A stretch of 64,000 nucleotides of DNA from Streptomyces sp. 35G-GA-8 (GCF_023534745.1 NZ_JAMHJQ010000006.1:137449-201448); one strand, 5' to 3'; shown: positions 1-8,653, counted from the first letter of the stretch. The notes: a model not told the origin generated them from the letters alone. Numbers and translations are program-made.

Positions 1-1032
1 CGGGGTGGCCTCGTCGTCACCCCACGGATATCGCAGCGACCGGCCGGAGACGGGGTCGTGGCGGGCGGCCTTCTCCCACTCCTCCTCGCTCGGCAGCCGC
101 CGCCCCGCCCAGCGGGCGTACGCGTCGGCCTCGTACCAGCTGACATGGAGCACCGGCTCGTCCGCGGGCACCGGCTCCACCACACCGAACGCGCGGCGCA
201 GCCACTGCCCGCCCTCGCGCCGCCAGAACTGCGGAGCGCCGATGCCGTGCGTACGGATCTGCTCCCAGCCGGCCGGTGCCCACCAGCGTTCGTCCGTATA
301 GCCGCCCTCCTCGATGAAGTGCTGATAGGCACCGTTGGTCACCGGCACCGTGTCGATGAAGAACGCCGGGACGAGCCGCTGATGGGCCGGGCGCTCGTTG
401 TCCAGCGCCCAGGGCTCGGTGGAGGTGCCCATCGTGAAGGGCCCGGCGGGTACGAGCACTTCGGCGGGGAGACCGGTGGTGTCCCCGGCGGGCGGCGGGG
501 GCGCGGTCAGCGCGGCGGGGCCCTTGCGCAGCTGGTGGGTGATGAGCATCGTCTCGTCGTGCTGCTGCTCGTGCTGGGCGATCATCCCGAAGGCGAACCC
601 GGCGTCCAGCAGCGGACCGCCGTGCAGCGGGGTGTGCTCGATGATGTCGAGCACCCTGCCGCGTACGTCGGAGGCGTAGGCGCGTGCCTCGGCGGGCGGC
701 AGCAGCGGCAGCGTCGGGCGGGCCGACCGGGGATGCTCGAAGGCGTCGTAGACGGAGTCGATCTCCGGACGGATGGCGTCGCGTCCCGCCACCGTCCGCA
801 CCAGCCACTGCTCCTCCTGGTTGCCGATATGCGCCAGATCCCAGACCAGCGGGGACATCAGCGGTGAGTGCTGCGCGGTCAGCTCGTGGTCGTCGACGCA
901 GGAGGTCAGCAGAGCGGTACGGTCCCGGGCGGCCGTCAGGGCCTCGACGGCACGCCGCCGAAGCCGCTCCGCAGGTATCTCGACGGCTTCCGCGCTGTCC
1001 GCGCCGTCCATGGTCTTCGCGGAGTCGGTCAT
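1..1032 (-). CDS. egtB: Ergothioneine synthase EgtB (iron-dependent sulfoxide synthase), 3' end cut by window
   Basis: EgtB joins gamma-glutamylcysteine to hercynine using O2 and a non-heme iron. The frame is open from the ATG at 1030-1032 to the window edge (344 codons). The N-terminal DinB-like half shows the iron-ligand motif HEQQHDET (near residue 145), and an earlier conserved stretch contains HIGNQEEQW. The second half is the formylglycine-generating-enzyme-like fold, with GGYTDERWWAPAGW and ARWAGRRLPSEEEWEKA. The start codon overlaps the egtA stop as ATGA, so translation is coupled. Its C-terminus and any egtC/egtD lie outside the window. Family recognition is firm. Confidence 0.95.
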   Translation of the reverse strand, partial: MTDSAKTMDGADSAEAVEIPAERLRRRAVEALTAARDRTALLTSCVDDHELTAQHSPLMSPLVWDLAHIGNQEEQWLVRTVAGRDAIRPEIDSVYDAFEHPRSARPTLPLLPPAEARAYASDVRGRVLDIIEHTPLHGGPLLDAGFAFGMIAQHEQQHDETMLITHQLRKGPAALTAPPPPAGDTTGLPAEVLVPAGPFTMGTSTEPWALDNERPAHQRLVPAFFIDTVPVTNGAYQHFIEEGGYTDERWWAPAGWEQIRTHGIGAPQFWRREGGQWLRRAFGVVEPVPADEPVLHVSWYEADAYARWAGRRLPSEEEWEKAARHDPVSGRSLRYPWGDDEATP

Positions 1033-2303
1033 GTCCTGGGGTCCTTCCCGTTCACAGAGGCGCGCAGATCATCGGCGGGACATCGGCCGGGCACGACATA
1101 GCGGTCGTTGAAGGCCGCGACCGCGTCCTGTACGGCCCGCGTGGCACCGATGCGCGGGAGTGCTTCCTGGGCGACGGCGAAACAGACGATCGCCGCGGCG
1201 TGCAGCTCCGGGTCGCTCAGCGCGTGCCGCGCCGCGTTGGCCCAGAGGAGATTGCGGGGCGCGGGCAGCGAACCCGCGGTCTCCGCCAGCGGTTTGACGG
1301 TGCGGTAGACGGTCTCCGACGCCTCGGGATCGTCGAAGAGCGCGGTGGTGACGGCGAGCGGCACCATCCAGCCGTCCTCACCCGGCTGGGCGTCGATCAT
1401 CCGCAACTCCAGATGACCACGCGGCCGGACGGGCGGAAAGAGCGTCGTGAGGTGGTAGTCGAGATCCGCGCGCACCGGCGGACGCGGCACTCCTGACCGC
1501 ATCCACTCGCGGAACGTCAGCCCGTCGGGCACCGGCCAGGGCCCCTTCTCCGCGCGGATGCACATCACCGGTGCGTCCAGGGCATGCGCGGCCCAGGCGG
1601 TACGCGGCTCGTACCGCGCCGAGGGCGCGGCCGTACGGGCCGGGTCCAGCTGTGCCCACATCGCCTGCCGGGTGGAGCGCCAGCCGGTCGGTCTGCGTTC
1701 GCTCATGGGGGAGTTGGCGAAGGCGGCGACCAGCACCGCGCCCAGCAGATGGGCGAGTTGCCAGCGCCGGCCGTAACCGAGCGGCCCCGGCTCCTCGTGG
1801 CCCGCGTCCAGACACACCTGGATGGAGGCCGTCTTCCGCATCATGGCGCGTCCGGCCGGACCGATCCGGTCGAGGTAGGTCTCCATCGCGTCGTAGCGCG
1901 GCTCACGCAGCAGGCGATGCGGGGAGTGCCAGGGGTCCTGTCCGAGACCCGCGAGCGCGAGTCCCGCCGTACGCAGCGCCGGGCGTACGGTGTCCAGATC
2001 CGCGGCGGTGGTGGTGATGCACTCCATCAGTGACGCGGCGGGCGGGGAGCTGAGCTCCAGCTGGCCGCCGGGTTCGAAGGTGAGTGCCGATGCGAGACGC
2101 AGGGTCCGAAGCCCTTCGTACGCCTCTCTGAGGCGGTGGGCCGGGACCGCTCTTTCCGGGGAGCGCAGGTCGTGCACGAGCCATTCCAGTTCCACACCCA
2201 CGGTGCGGGGCGGGCCCGTCTTGAAACAGATACCGCGTAGCAGATCCTCGGCGTCGTCCTCGCCGAGTGGTGTTCCCTCATCGGTGAAACCGTCGGATGA
2301 CAT
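1029..2303 (-). CDS. egtA: Glutamate-cysteine ligase EgtA
   Basis: EgtA makes gamma-glutamylcysteine, the sulfur donor for ergothioneine. The product is 424 residues. The glutamate-cysteine ligase family 2 core is visible: TVGVELEWLVHD (about residues 36-47), FEPGGQLELSSPP (about 80-92) and ASIQVCLDAG (about 163-172). The ATG at 2303 is chosen because AGGAGG lies 7 bases upstream; a longer frame to 2477 lacks such a site. It is the first gene of the leftward egtAB operon and overlaps egtB by four bases. It is divergent from the PARG-like gene at 2476. Confidence 0.95.
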   Translation of the reverse strand: MSSDGFTDEGTPLGEDDAEDLLRGICFKTGPPRTVGVELEWLVHDLRSPERAVPAHRLREAYEGLRTLRLASALTFEPGGQLELSSPPAASLMECITTTAADLDTVRPALRTAGLALAGLGQDPWHSPHRLLREPRYDAMETYLDRIGPAGRAMMRKTASIQVCLDAGHEEPGPLGYGRRWQLAHLLGAVLVAAFANSPMSERRPTGWRSTRQAMWAQLDPARTAAPSARYEPRTAWAAHALDAPVMCIRAEKGPWPVPDGLTFREWMRSGVPRPPVRADLDYHLTTLFPPVRPRGHLELRMIDAQPGEDGWMVPLAVTTALFDDPEASETVYRTVKPLAETAGSLPAPRNLLWANAARHALSDPELHAAAIVCFAVAQEALPRIGATRAVQDAVAAFNDRYVVPGRCPADDLRASVNGKDPRT

Positions 2304-2475
2304 GGCCGGATCCTCCTGTCGAAGACCGTGACCGGACTCCGCTCCCAGGTCGGGGGCGAAGCGCTTCGTCCAACCTAAAGCCACTCTCGCCGCTTCGCAC
2401 AAGAGTGCCCCCGAGGTCATCGTTTCGTCAGAAATCCGATTGCCCCGAACGGGGTCGTCCACGCAGGATTTCCGC

Positions 2476-3432
2476 ATGAGCGCACGGCTGCGGGGGATCG
2501 CGAAAGAAACAGAAGAGATCGTCCGAACGGGCGGCTACCGTACGGAAGACGGCCGTGACGTGCGGATTCGTGCGGCCGTGGACGAGGCGGTCGCCGGGAC
2601 CCGGATGTACGGGCCCGAGCCGGTCGCGTTCGCGCCGGCCATGGACAGGGCGACGGCGCCCGCGCGGGACCGGGCGAGGGGCACTGCTCCGGATGGGGGC
2701 GGGGCCACCGGCCCGGCGGCCCGCGTGCCGGTCGTCGAGGTCACCGGCGAGAGCAGCCTGGAGGCGGCACGGCGGCTGACGGGGGCGGGTTCCGGACCGG
2801 TCGCCGTCCTCAACTTCTCCTCCGCGCGCAATCCGGGCGGTGGGTATCTCAACGGCGCGCAGGCCCAGGAAGAGGCCCTTTGCCGGGCCTCCGCGCTGTA
2901 TACGACGCTGCTGCGCGTGCCCGAGTTCTACGCCCACCACCGAGCGGAGCGGAGCCCCTTCTACACCGACCGGGTGATCCACTCACCCGGTGTGCCGGTC
3001 TTCCGCGACGACCGGGGCCGGCTGCTCGGCACGCCGTACCGGGTCGGGTTTCTCACCTCGCCCGCACCGAACACGGGCGTGATCGCCCGGGACACCCCCG
3101 CCGAGGCCCACCGCGTTCCGGCCGCGCTCGCCGGCCGCGCCGAACGGGTGCTGGAGACGGCGGCGGAGCGCGGCTACCGGCGGCTGGTGCTGGGCGCCTG
3201 GGGCTGCGGGGTCTTCCGCAACGACCCCGAGCAGGTCGCGCGGGTGTTCCGGGCGCTGCTGACCGGGGGCGGCCGGTTCACGGACCACTTCGACGAGACC
3301 GTCTTCGCAGTGCTCGACCGGACGCCGGACGGGACCACGGTGGGGGCGTTCCGGCGGGTGTTCGCGGACCGCGCGGCCACCGACGGAAGCGCGGCGGCGG
3401 TGCCCCTCAGCGCCAGCCGTACAGCTCCCTGA
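2476..3432 (+). CDS. Microbial PARG-like protein (TIGR02452 / macrodomain-type poly(ADP-ribose) glycohydrolase fold)
   Basis: The 318-residue protein carries the bacterial-type PARG signature NPGGGYLNGAQAQEEAL near residues 125-141. The GGG loop and paired glutamates (QEE) are the ADP-ribose-binding and catalytic elements of this family. The C-terminal half has GAWGCGVFRNDP, also typical. The likely activity is removal of ADP-ribose from proteins or nucleic acids; the actual substrate is unknown. ATG 2476 is preferred over an upstream in-frame start at 2440 because family members begin close to this point. The 3' end overlaps the convergent toxin-like gene by 26 bases. Confidence 0.85.
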   Translation: MSARLRGIAKETEEIVRTGGYRTEDGRDVRIRAAVDEAVAGTRMYGPEPVAFAPAMDRATAPARDRARGTAPDGGGATGPAARVPVVEVTGESSLEAARRLTGAGSGPVAVLNFSSARNPGGGYLNGAQAQEEALCRASALYTTLLRVPEFYAHHRAERSPFYTDRVIHSPGVPVFRDDRGRLLGTPYRVGFLTSPAPNTGVIARDTPAEAHRVPAALAGRAERVLETAAERGYRRLVLGAWGCGVFRNDPEQVARVFRALLTGGGRFTDHFDETVFAVLDRTPDGTTVGAFRRVFADRAATDGSAAAVPLSASRTAP

Positions 3433-3889
3433 GCCGGTTGACGACCAGATTGAAGCGCCCGCGGTCCAGCGCGCAGGCCTCGCGCCGCATGCCCTTCTCG
3501 TGGACGCGCAGCACGCGGTCCACATTCACCCAGGACTCACGGCCCGCGCGGTCCCACGGCCCGACCCCGATCGGCACCCACTCGCGGTCCCGGTTGTGAC
3601 GCTTGCTGGAGAGCTGTACGGCGAGCAGCGTGCCGGCCGCCTCACGGGCGACCACCAGCACCGGACGGTCCTTGCCGCGCCCGTCGTTCTCCTCGAAGGG
3701 CACCCAGGTCCAGACAATCTCGCCGGGGTCGGGATCACCGTCGTGCTCCGGCGCGTACGAGGTACGGACCCGCCCCACGTCCCGGGGCTCGGCCTCGGTC
3801 GTGGCGGCCGGGCCACCACGGCCCGGGGAGTCGAAGTCGCTGCTGTCACGGGTGCGGTCGCCGCTGCCGGCGTCGGAGAAGGACGTCAT
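3407..3889 (-). CDS. PemK/MazF-type toxin-like protein
   Basis: The 160-residue protein has a roughly 60-residue acidic, low-complexity N-terminus followed by a PemK/MazF-like domain: GEIVWTWVPFEENDGRGKDRPVLVV, then a Ser-Lys-Arg segment (QLSSKRH) and VNVDRVLRV. MazF/PemK proteins are RNA interferases, but this actinobacterial branch usually has no adjacent antitoxin, and none is visible here. A toxin role is therefore uncertain. A perfect 18-bp palindrome spans the start codon (3883-3900), suggesting autoregulation. The ATG at 3889 is used; a longer frame reaches 3919. Confidence 0.75.
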   Translation of the reverse strand: MTSFSDAGSGDRTRDSSDFDSPGRGGPAATTEAEPRDVGRVRTSYAPEHDGDPDPGEIVWTWVPFEENDGRGKDRPVLVVAREAAGTLLAVQLSSKRHNRDREWVPIGVGPWDRAGRESWVNVDRVLRVHEKGMRREACALDRGRFNLVVNRLRELYGWR

Positions 3890-3900
3890 CCGGATGACGT
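3883..3900. promoter_or_regulatory. Perfect 18-bp palindrome over the start of the PemK/MazF-like gene
   Basis: ACGTCATCCGGATGACGT is its own reverse complement and contains the ATG of the toxin-like gene. A second small inverted repeat, CGTT-AG-AACG, follows at 3898-3907. A dimeric repressor bound here would block both transcription and initiation, as in self-regulated toxin genes. The role is inferred; the symmetry is directly visible. Confidence 0.5.
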
Positions 3901-3927
3901 TAGAACGTCCGCCGCGCACGCCGCGGG

Positions 3928-3960
3928 GCGGGTCCCTCCCCGGGCCGGGGAGAAACCCGC
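3928..3960 (-). terminator. GC-rich hairpin downstream of the alpha/beta hydrolase
   Basis: Outer arms GCGGGT (3928-3933) and ACCCGC (3955-3960) enclose inner arms TCCCCG (3937-3942) and CGGGGA (3946-3951). It sits between the hydrolase stop (3992) and the toxin-like gene start (3889), both leftward. No T-tract is visible, as is usual in this genus. Confidence 0.5.
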
Positions 3961-3991
3961 CCGGACCTTCGCCCGGACGGGCGGGTCGGGG

Positions 3992-4690
3992 TCAGATCCA
4001 GCCGTCCAGGGAGGCCATGAACCCGTCGAAGTCGTCGCGGTGGATGGTGTGCCCGGCGCCCGCCACCGTACGGACCTGGAAGCCGCGCCGCTCCAACTCC
4101 GCCGCGTTCGCGGGGGAGATCATGACGCTCGGACCGGCGAGCTGGACGAGCGAGGGGACGAGGGGCGCGGTCGGCAGCAGATCGGCGCCGAACGCCGGGG
4201 CGAGACCGAACGCGGTGTTCTCGTCCCAGACCGCGAGGGTCGCCAGCTCCAGGTCTATGTCCTCGGTCTCCCACCGGGGGTTCAGCGCCGTGATCTCCTC
4301 CCGTGACAGTGTCTTGGCGCGGGCCAGTGCCCGTGGCCCGGCCAACTCCTCCTCAAGGCGCGGCAGACACCAGGCCGGGTCGGAGTAGACGGCGCGCCCC
4401 GGCGCCAGCCGTTCCACGGCGAGCGAGAGCGCGAGCCCGCCGAGGGAGTGGCCGATCGCCACCTCGGCTCCGGTCGGCAGCGTCTCCACGAGGTCGTCGG
4501 CGAACAGCTCCATGCTGTAGTCACCGCGGCCGGTGGCGCCATGGCCGCGCAGATCGACGGCGATCACACGCAGACCACGAGCCGCGAGGGCGGGGCCGAC
4601 GCGGCGCCAGGTGCGGTGGTCGGCCATGATGCCGTGGATCAGGAGCGCGACGCGGTCGCCCTCGCCCCAGGTGTGGGTGTGGAGTCGCAC
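3992..4690 (-). CDS. Alpha/beta-fold hydrolase
   Basis: The 232-residue protein has a complete alpha/beta-hydrolase layout: oxyanion region LLIHGIMADHRTW (about residues 16-28), nucleophile elbow GHSLGG (about 79-84) and catalytic histidine in GAGHTIHRDD near the C-terminus. The substrate cannot be read from sequence. The start is GTG 4690, with GGAAGG about 9 bases upstream. No signal peptide is present, so it is cytoplasmic. It appears to be a single-gene unit with its own terminator hairpin. Confidence 0.85.
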   Translation of the reverse strand: MRLHTHTWGEGDRVALLIHGIMADHRTWRRVGPALAARGLRVIAVDLRGHGATGRGDYSMELFADDLVETLPTGAEVAIGHSLGGLALSLAVERLAPGRAVYSDPAWCLPRLEEELAGPRALARAKTLSREEITALNPRWETEDIDLELATLAVWDENTAFGLAPAFGADLLPTAPLVPSLVQLAGPSVMISPANAAELERRGFQVRTVAGAGHTIHRDDFDGFMASLDGWI

Positions 4691-4871
4691 AGTGCATGCC
4701 TTCCGGGATCTGTCGGGTCGTGCTGTTTCGCTCTCGGGCGTGGGCGCGCTGGTCCGGCCGTCCGCCGGACCTCCGCGGACCGGTCTGGAAAGATACCGGC
4801 TGCCATGGCCCAGTCAACCGAGCGGCCCGTCGGCCGGGCGGCGGCGACATGCGCCGCCGTGCCGGGGTGGC

Positions 4872-4883
4872 TAGCGTCGGGGT
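4872..4883 (+). promoter_or_regulatory. Leaderless-type -10 element before 4884
   Basis: TAGCGT (4872-4877) lies six bases before the ATG at 4884, and no ribosome binding site is present. This arrangement is typical of leaderless transcripts in Streptomyces. Confidence 0.5.
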
Positions 4884-5153
4884 ATGAACACCGTTCCGCC
4901 GCGCTTCGAGATCCTGCTGGTCGCCGAGTTCACGGAAGGCGACGAAGGGCCGCCCACCGCGGCGAACGCCCTGCGCTCGGCGCTCGTCGAGGCGACGGGT
5001 GAGACGGGGGCCTCCGGCTATCCGCGTTACGCGGGCAACGGCATGGAGGCCGATATCGACCCCGAGACCCGCACGGTCGAGGCGCTGCTGATCGACGGCT
5101 ACGAAGTGGACTACGGCCTGTCGGTCCGCGTCGTCGACGCTCCGGCCGCCTGA
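4884..5153 (+). CDS. Small conserved-looking protein of unknown function
   Basis: The product is 89 residues, acidic and soluble, with no recognised motif. It reads as an alternating strand/helix protein (FEILLVAEF near the start, EALLIDGYEVDYGLSVRVV near the end). Codon usage is strongly GC3, supporting a real gene. It has no Shine-Dalgarno sequence and follows a TAGCGT -10 by six bases, so the message is probably leaderless. The function is unknown. Confidence 0.7.
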   Translation: MNTVPPRFEILLVAEFTEGDEGPPTAANALRSALVEATGETGASGYPRYAGNGMEADIDPETRTVEALLIDGYEVDYGLSVRVVDAPAA

Positions 5154-5330
5154 GGCCCCCCACGGCCCGCTCCCGCGACCGGCCCGCCGGAATACCGCCG
5201 GCTCGCAGACAGGCGCCGGGCAGCGCCATCAGTCCGGGCGGACGCGGACAGGACGCGCAGCACGGCGAGACCGCGCTCCGGCGGGCCCGTGGATTCGGCC
5301 AGGGGGGTGCTCCAGGAGCAGTGCGGACCG

Positions 5331-5359
5331 TTGACAGTGGTCGTCTGTCGGCAGAGACT
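5331..5359 (+). promoter_or_regulatory. Promoter of the thiolase-aldehyde dehydrogenase operon
   Basis: A consensus -35 TTGACA (5331-5336) is followed after 17 bases by GAGACT (5354-5359), a TAGACT-like -10. Transcription would start around 5366, immediately before the operator palindrome at 5370. Confidence 0.6.
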
Positions 5360-5369
5360 CTGGCCAGAC

Positions 5370-5393
5370 CCTGGTGAACCATCGTTCACCAGG
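5370..5393. promoter_or_regulatory. Perfect operator palindrome upstream of the thiolase operon
   Basis: Ten-base arms CCTGGTGAAC (5370-5379) and GTTCACCAGG (5384-5393) are separated by CATC. The position just downstream of the inferred transcription start is that of a repressor roadblock. No regulator gene is adjacent in the window, so the cognate factor is unknown. The remaining intergenic DNA 5154-5330 shows nothing else I can name. Confidence 0.6.
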
Positions 5394-5484
5394 CGAACAC
5401 CCTGAAGGGCGAGGGGCGGCAGCGCGAACCATCGCCCGCGCGCCGTCACCCCTGTCAGGCCCTGGGAGAGAAGCCGGAGATCCG

Positions 5485-6675
5485 ATGACCATCCGCGACG
5501 TCTACGTCGTCGACGCCGTCCGTACCCCGATCGGCAGGTTCGGGGGTGCCCTCTCCTCCGTACGTCCCGACGATCTCGCCGCCCATGTGCTGAAAGCCCT
5601 GGTGGACCGCTCGCCGGCGCTCGACCCCGGCAGGATCGACGACGTCGTGTTCGGGGACGCCAACGGCGCGGGCGAGGACAACCGCGATGTGGCGCGCATG
5701 GCCGTGCTGCTCGCCGGCCTGCCGGTGTCCGTCCCGGGGGTGACCGTCAACCGGCTCTGCGGCTCCGGTCTCGAAGCGGTCATCCAGGCCGCCCGCGCGG
5801 TCGCCCTCGGTGACGCGTCCGTCGCCGTGGCGGGCGGGGTCGAGTCGATGTCCCGCGCGCCCTGGGTCCTCCAGAAGCCGGAGCGGGCCTTCCCCGCCGG
5901 CCATCAGCAGCTGCACTCGACCACCCTGGGCTGGCGCATGACCAACCCCGCGATGCCCGCGGAGTGGACGGTTCCGCTGGGCGAGGGCGCCGAACTGATC
6001 GCGGACAAGCACACGATCACCCGGGAGCAGCAGGACGCGTTCGCCCTCGCCAGCCACCGCAAGGCCGCCGACGCCTGGGCCGCGGGTCTGTACGACGGCG
6101 AGGTCGTCCCGTACGACGGGGTGGACCTGGCCCGTGACGAATGCATCCGGGACAGCACCTCCCTGGAGGCGCTGGCCAAGCTGAAGCCGTCCTTCCGTAC
6201 GGACGGGACCGGGACCGTGACGGCCGGGAACGCCTCGCCCCTCAACGACGGCGCCGCCGCGCTGCTCCTCGTCGACGAGACCGGGCTGCGGGAGACGGGC
6301 CGCGAACCGCTCGCCCGTATCCGGGCCTCGGCGGTCACCGGCGTCGAGCCGCAGCTCTTCGGCCTCGGCCCGGTCGAGGCGGTCCAGCGGGCGCTGGCCA
6401 AGGCGGGCCGTACGTTCGGCGAGCTGACCACGTTCGAGCTCAACGAGGCCTTCGCCGCCCAGTCGTTGGGCTGCCTCGCCGAATGGCCCGGACTCGATCC
6501 GGCTGTGGTCAACCCGCGCGGCGGGGCGATCGCCATCGGCCATCCGCTCGGTGCCTCCGGCGCCCGGCTGGCCGGATCCGTCGCCCACCAGCTCGCCGCG
6601 GCGGGTTCTGGCACGGGCCTCGCGGCGCTCTGTATCGGTGTGGGGCAGGGGCTCGCGCTCGTTCTGGAGCGCTGA
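5485..6675 (+). CDS. Acetyl-CoA C-acyltransferase (thiolase), PcaF-like
   Basis: The 396-residue thiolase has the nucleophilic cysteine in NRLCGSGLEA (about residue 91), the GHPLGASGAR histidine motif and the C-terminal CIGVGQG cysteine motif. The last is normally C-x-G-G-G, so the valine is a small deviation. The sequence resembles the beta-ketoadipyl-CoA thiolase (PcaF/PaaJ) branch more than biosynthetic acetoacetyl-CoA thiolases. The neighbouring aldehyde dehydrogenase fits aromatic-compound breakdown. ATG 5485 follows GGGAGAGAAGCCGGAG; an upstream in-frame start at 5374 overlaps the operator and is rejected. Confidence 0.85.
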   Translation: MTIRDVYVVDAVRTPIGRFGGALSSVRPDDLAAHVLKALVDRSPALDPGRIDDVVFGDANGAGEDNRDVARMAVLLAGLPVSVPGVTVNRLCGSGLEAVIQAARAVALGDASVAVAGGVESMSRAPWVLQKPERAFPAGHQQLHSTTLGWRMTNPAMPAEWTVPLGEGAELIADKHTITREQQDAFALASHRKAADAWAAGLYDGEVVPYDGVDLARDECIRDSTSLEALAKLKPSFRTDGTGTVTAGNASPLNDGAAALLLVDETGLRETGREPLARIRASAVTGVEPQLFGLGPVEAVQRALAKAGRTFGELTTFELNEAFAAQSLGCLAEWPGLDPAVVNPRGGAIAIGHPLGASGARLAGSVAHQLAAAGSGTGLAALCIGVGQGLALVLER

Positions 6676-6765
6676 CGCGGGCGCGGTGTGTGCGTAGCCG
6701 TGTGCGTACCGGGGGACTTGCCCGGAAGCGGACCGACCGACTGACCGACCGAGTGGAGAGCCTTC

Positions 6766-8202
6766 ATGTCCTTGCTCGACCCCAAGACGTGGCAGCCCGT
6801 GGGACTCTCGGGCGGTGAGTCGGCCGTGGTCGAGCCCGCGACCGGCGAGGCGCTGGCGACGGTCGCACTCGCCTCGCCGGAGGATGTCGCGACCGCCTCG
6901 GAAGCGGCGCGGGACGCGCGGGAGGCATGGTCGGACACGCCGTATCACGTCCGGGCCGGTGTACTGCGCCGTGCCGGTGACCTGTTCGCCGAGCACGCCG
7001 CCGAACTGCGCGAGTGGCTGGTACGCGAGTCGGGCTCCGTCCCGGGCAAGGCGGACTTCGAACTGCGTGTCGCCGCCCAGGAGTGTTACGAGGCGGCGGC
7101 GCTCGCCTCCCGGCCCACCGGACAGCTGCTGCCCAGCGAGGAGCCCCGGCTCTCCTACACCCGGCGGGTCCCCGCGGGGGTGGTGGGGGTCATCGCGCCG
7201 TTCAACGCCCCGTTGATCCTCTCCATACGGTCCGTCGCACCGGCCTTGGCGCTGGGCAACGCGGTGCTGCTCAAGCCCGATCCGCGTACCGCCGTCTGCG
7301 GTGGTCTCGCGCTCGCCGCGCTCTTCGCCGAGGCGGGTCTGCCGGAGGGTCTTCTGCACATCCTGCCCGCAGGCGCGCAGACCGGACGGGCGCTGGTCAC
7401 CGACGAGCGGGTACGGGTGATCTCCTTCACCGGCTCCACGGCGGCCGGGCGCGCGGTCGGGGAGGCCGCGGGCCGTCATCTCAAGCGCGCCCATCTGGAA
7501 CTGGGCGGCAACTCCGCGCTCGTCGTGCTGGCCGACGCGGATGTCGAGGCGGCGGTGGCACAGGCCGTATGGGGATCGTTCTTCCACCAGGGCCAGCTCT
7601 GTATGACCACCGGGCGGCATCTCGTCCACGCCTCGTTGTACGAGGAGTACGTCGAACGGCTCGCCGCCAAGGCCCAGTCACTGACCGTCGGCGACCCGTA
7701 CCGCGAGCCGGTCCACCTCGGTCCGGTCATCGACGCGGGCCAACTGGCCAAGATCGACACGCTGGTGGAGGCGAGCGCGGCGGCCGGTGCCAGGGTCGCC
7801 GCCGGCGGCACCCACCAGGGCCTCTTCTACCGCCCGACCGTGCTCGCGGAGGCCGACGACCAGGCGCCCGCCTACACGGAGGAGGTCTTCGGGCCGGTGG
7901 CGCCCGTCCGGTCGTTCGCGACCCTCGACGAGGCGGTCGCGCTGGCGGCGGCCGGCCCGTACGGACTCTCCCTGGGCATCGTCACCCGCGACACGGCCCT
8001 CGGCCTGGAGCTGGCGGACCGTATCCCCACCGGTATCGCGCACATCAACGACCAGACGGTCAATGACGAGGCGGTCGCACCCTTCGGGGGCACCGCCGCG
8101 TCGGGCACGGGCGCGCGGTTCGGCGGCGAGGCCAGTCTGGACGCCTTCACCGAGCTGCGCTGGACGACCGTACGGCGCGAACCGGCGGGGCATCCGTTCT
8201 AG
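6766..8202 (+). CDS. Aldehyde dehydrogenase, benzaldehyde/vanillin dehydrogenase type
   Basis: The 478-residue NAD(P)-dependent aldehyde dehydrogenase oxidises an aldehyde to an acid. Visible motifs are APFNAPLILS (nucleotide-binding start), FTGSTAAGR (Rossmann glycines, about residues 222-230), the general base in LELGGNSALVV (about 244-254) and the catalytic cysteine in HQGQLCMTTGR (about 278-288). The QLCM form and the N-terminal pattern match the benzaldehyde/vanillin dehydrogenase subfamily. It follows the thiolase by about 90 bases and probably shares its promoter and operator. Confidence 0.85.
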   Translation: MSLLDPKTWQPVGLSGGESAVVEPATGEALATVALASPEDVATASEAARDAREAWSDTPYHVRAGVLRRAGDLFAEHAAELREWLVRESGSVPGKADFELRVAAQECYEAAALASRPTGQLLPSEEPRLSYTRRVPAGVVGVIAPFNAPLILSIRSVAPALALGNAVLLKPDPRTAVCGGLALAALFAEAGLPEGLLHILPAGAQTGRALVTDERVRVISFTGSTAAGRAVGEAAGRHLKRAHLELGGNSALVVLADADVEAAVAQAVWGSFFHQGQLCMTTGRHLVHASLYEEYVERLAAKAQSLTVGDPYREPVHLGPVIDAGQLAKIDTLVEASAAAGARVAAGGTHQGLFYRPTVLAEADDQAPAYTEEVFGPVAPVRSFATLDEAVALAAAGPYGLSLGIVTRDTALGLELADRIPTGIAHINDQTVNDEAVAPFGGTAASGTGARFGGEASLDAFTELRWTTVRREPAGHPF

Positions 8203-8263
8203 ATCCGTCGCCGTCCGCCGTCCGCCGGTCGCCCGTCCGCCGTTGGTCACCGGGCGCCCCCGG

Positions 8264-8653
8264 TCACCGCGCCGCGTCGCCGTTCTTGGCCTTCGCCTCG
8301 GCCTCGGCCACCGACTTGCGCACCTCATCCATGTCCAGCGCGCGTGCCTGTCCGATCACATCCTCCAGGGCCGCCTCGGGCAGCGCGCCGGGCTGGGCGA
8401 ACACCGCGACATTGTCCCGGACGATCATCAGCGTCGGGATCGAGCGGATCTCGAACGCGGCGGCCAGCTCCTGCTGGGCCTCCGTGTCGACCTTGGCGAA
8501 GACGAGGTCTTCGTGGCGCTCCGAGGCCTTCTCGTAGACCGGGGCGAACTGGCGGCAGGGACCGCACCAGGAAGCCCAGAAGTCGATCAGGATGAAGTCG
8601 TTCTCCGACACCGTCCGGTCGAAGTTCTCCTTGGTGAGTTCCACAGTGGCCAT
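8264..8653 (-). CDS. Thioredoxin
   Basis: The product is 129 residues with the redox motif WCGPC (in FWASWCGPCRQF, about residues 25-36) and the conserved cis-proline in RSIPTLMI (about 70-77). The start at 8653 has AGGAAGAGG upstream. The last 25 residues form a charged Ala/Lys/Glu-rich helix beyond the normal thioredoxin fold. It is cytoplasmic, convergent with the aldehyde dehydrogenase and divergent from the flavoprotein at 8783. Confidence 0.95.
   Translation of the reverse strand: MATVELTKENFDRTVSENDFILIDFWASWCGPCRQFAPVYEKASERHEDLVFAKVDTEAQQELAAAFEIRSIPTLMIVRDNVAVFAQPGALPEAALEDVIGQARALDMDEVRKSVAEAEAKAKNGDAAR

Noticed and set aside
5455-7629. 724-codon open frame on the minus strand opposite the thiolase and aldehyde dehydrogenase
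   Set aside because: It is a GC-bias shadow: the plus-strand frames have clear thiolase and dehydrogenase motifs, while this frame is Gly/Arg/Asp-rich with no domain.
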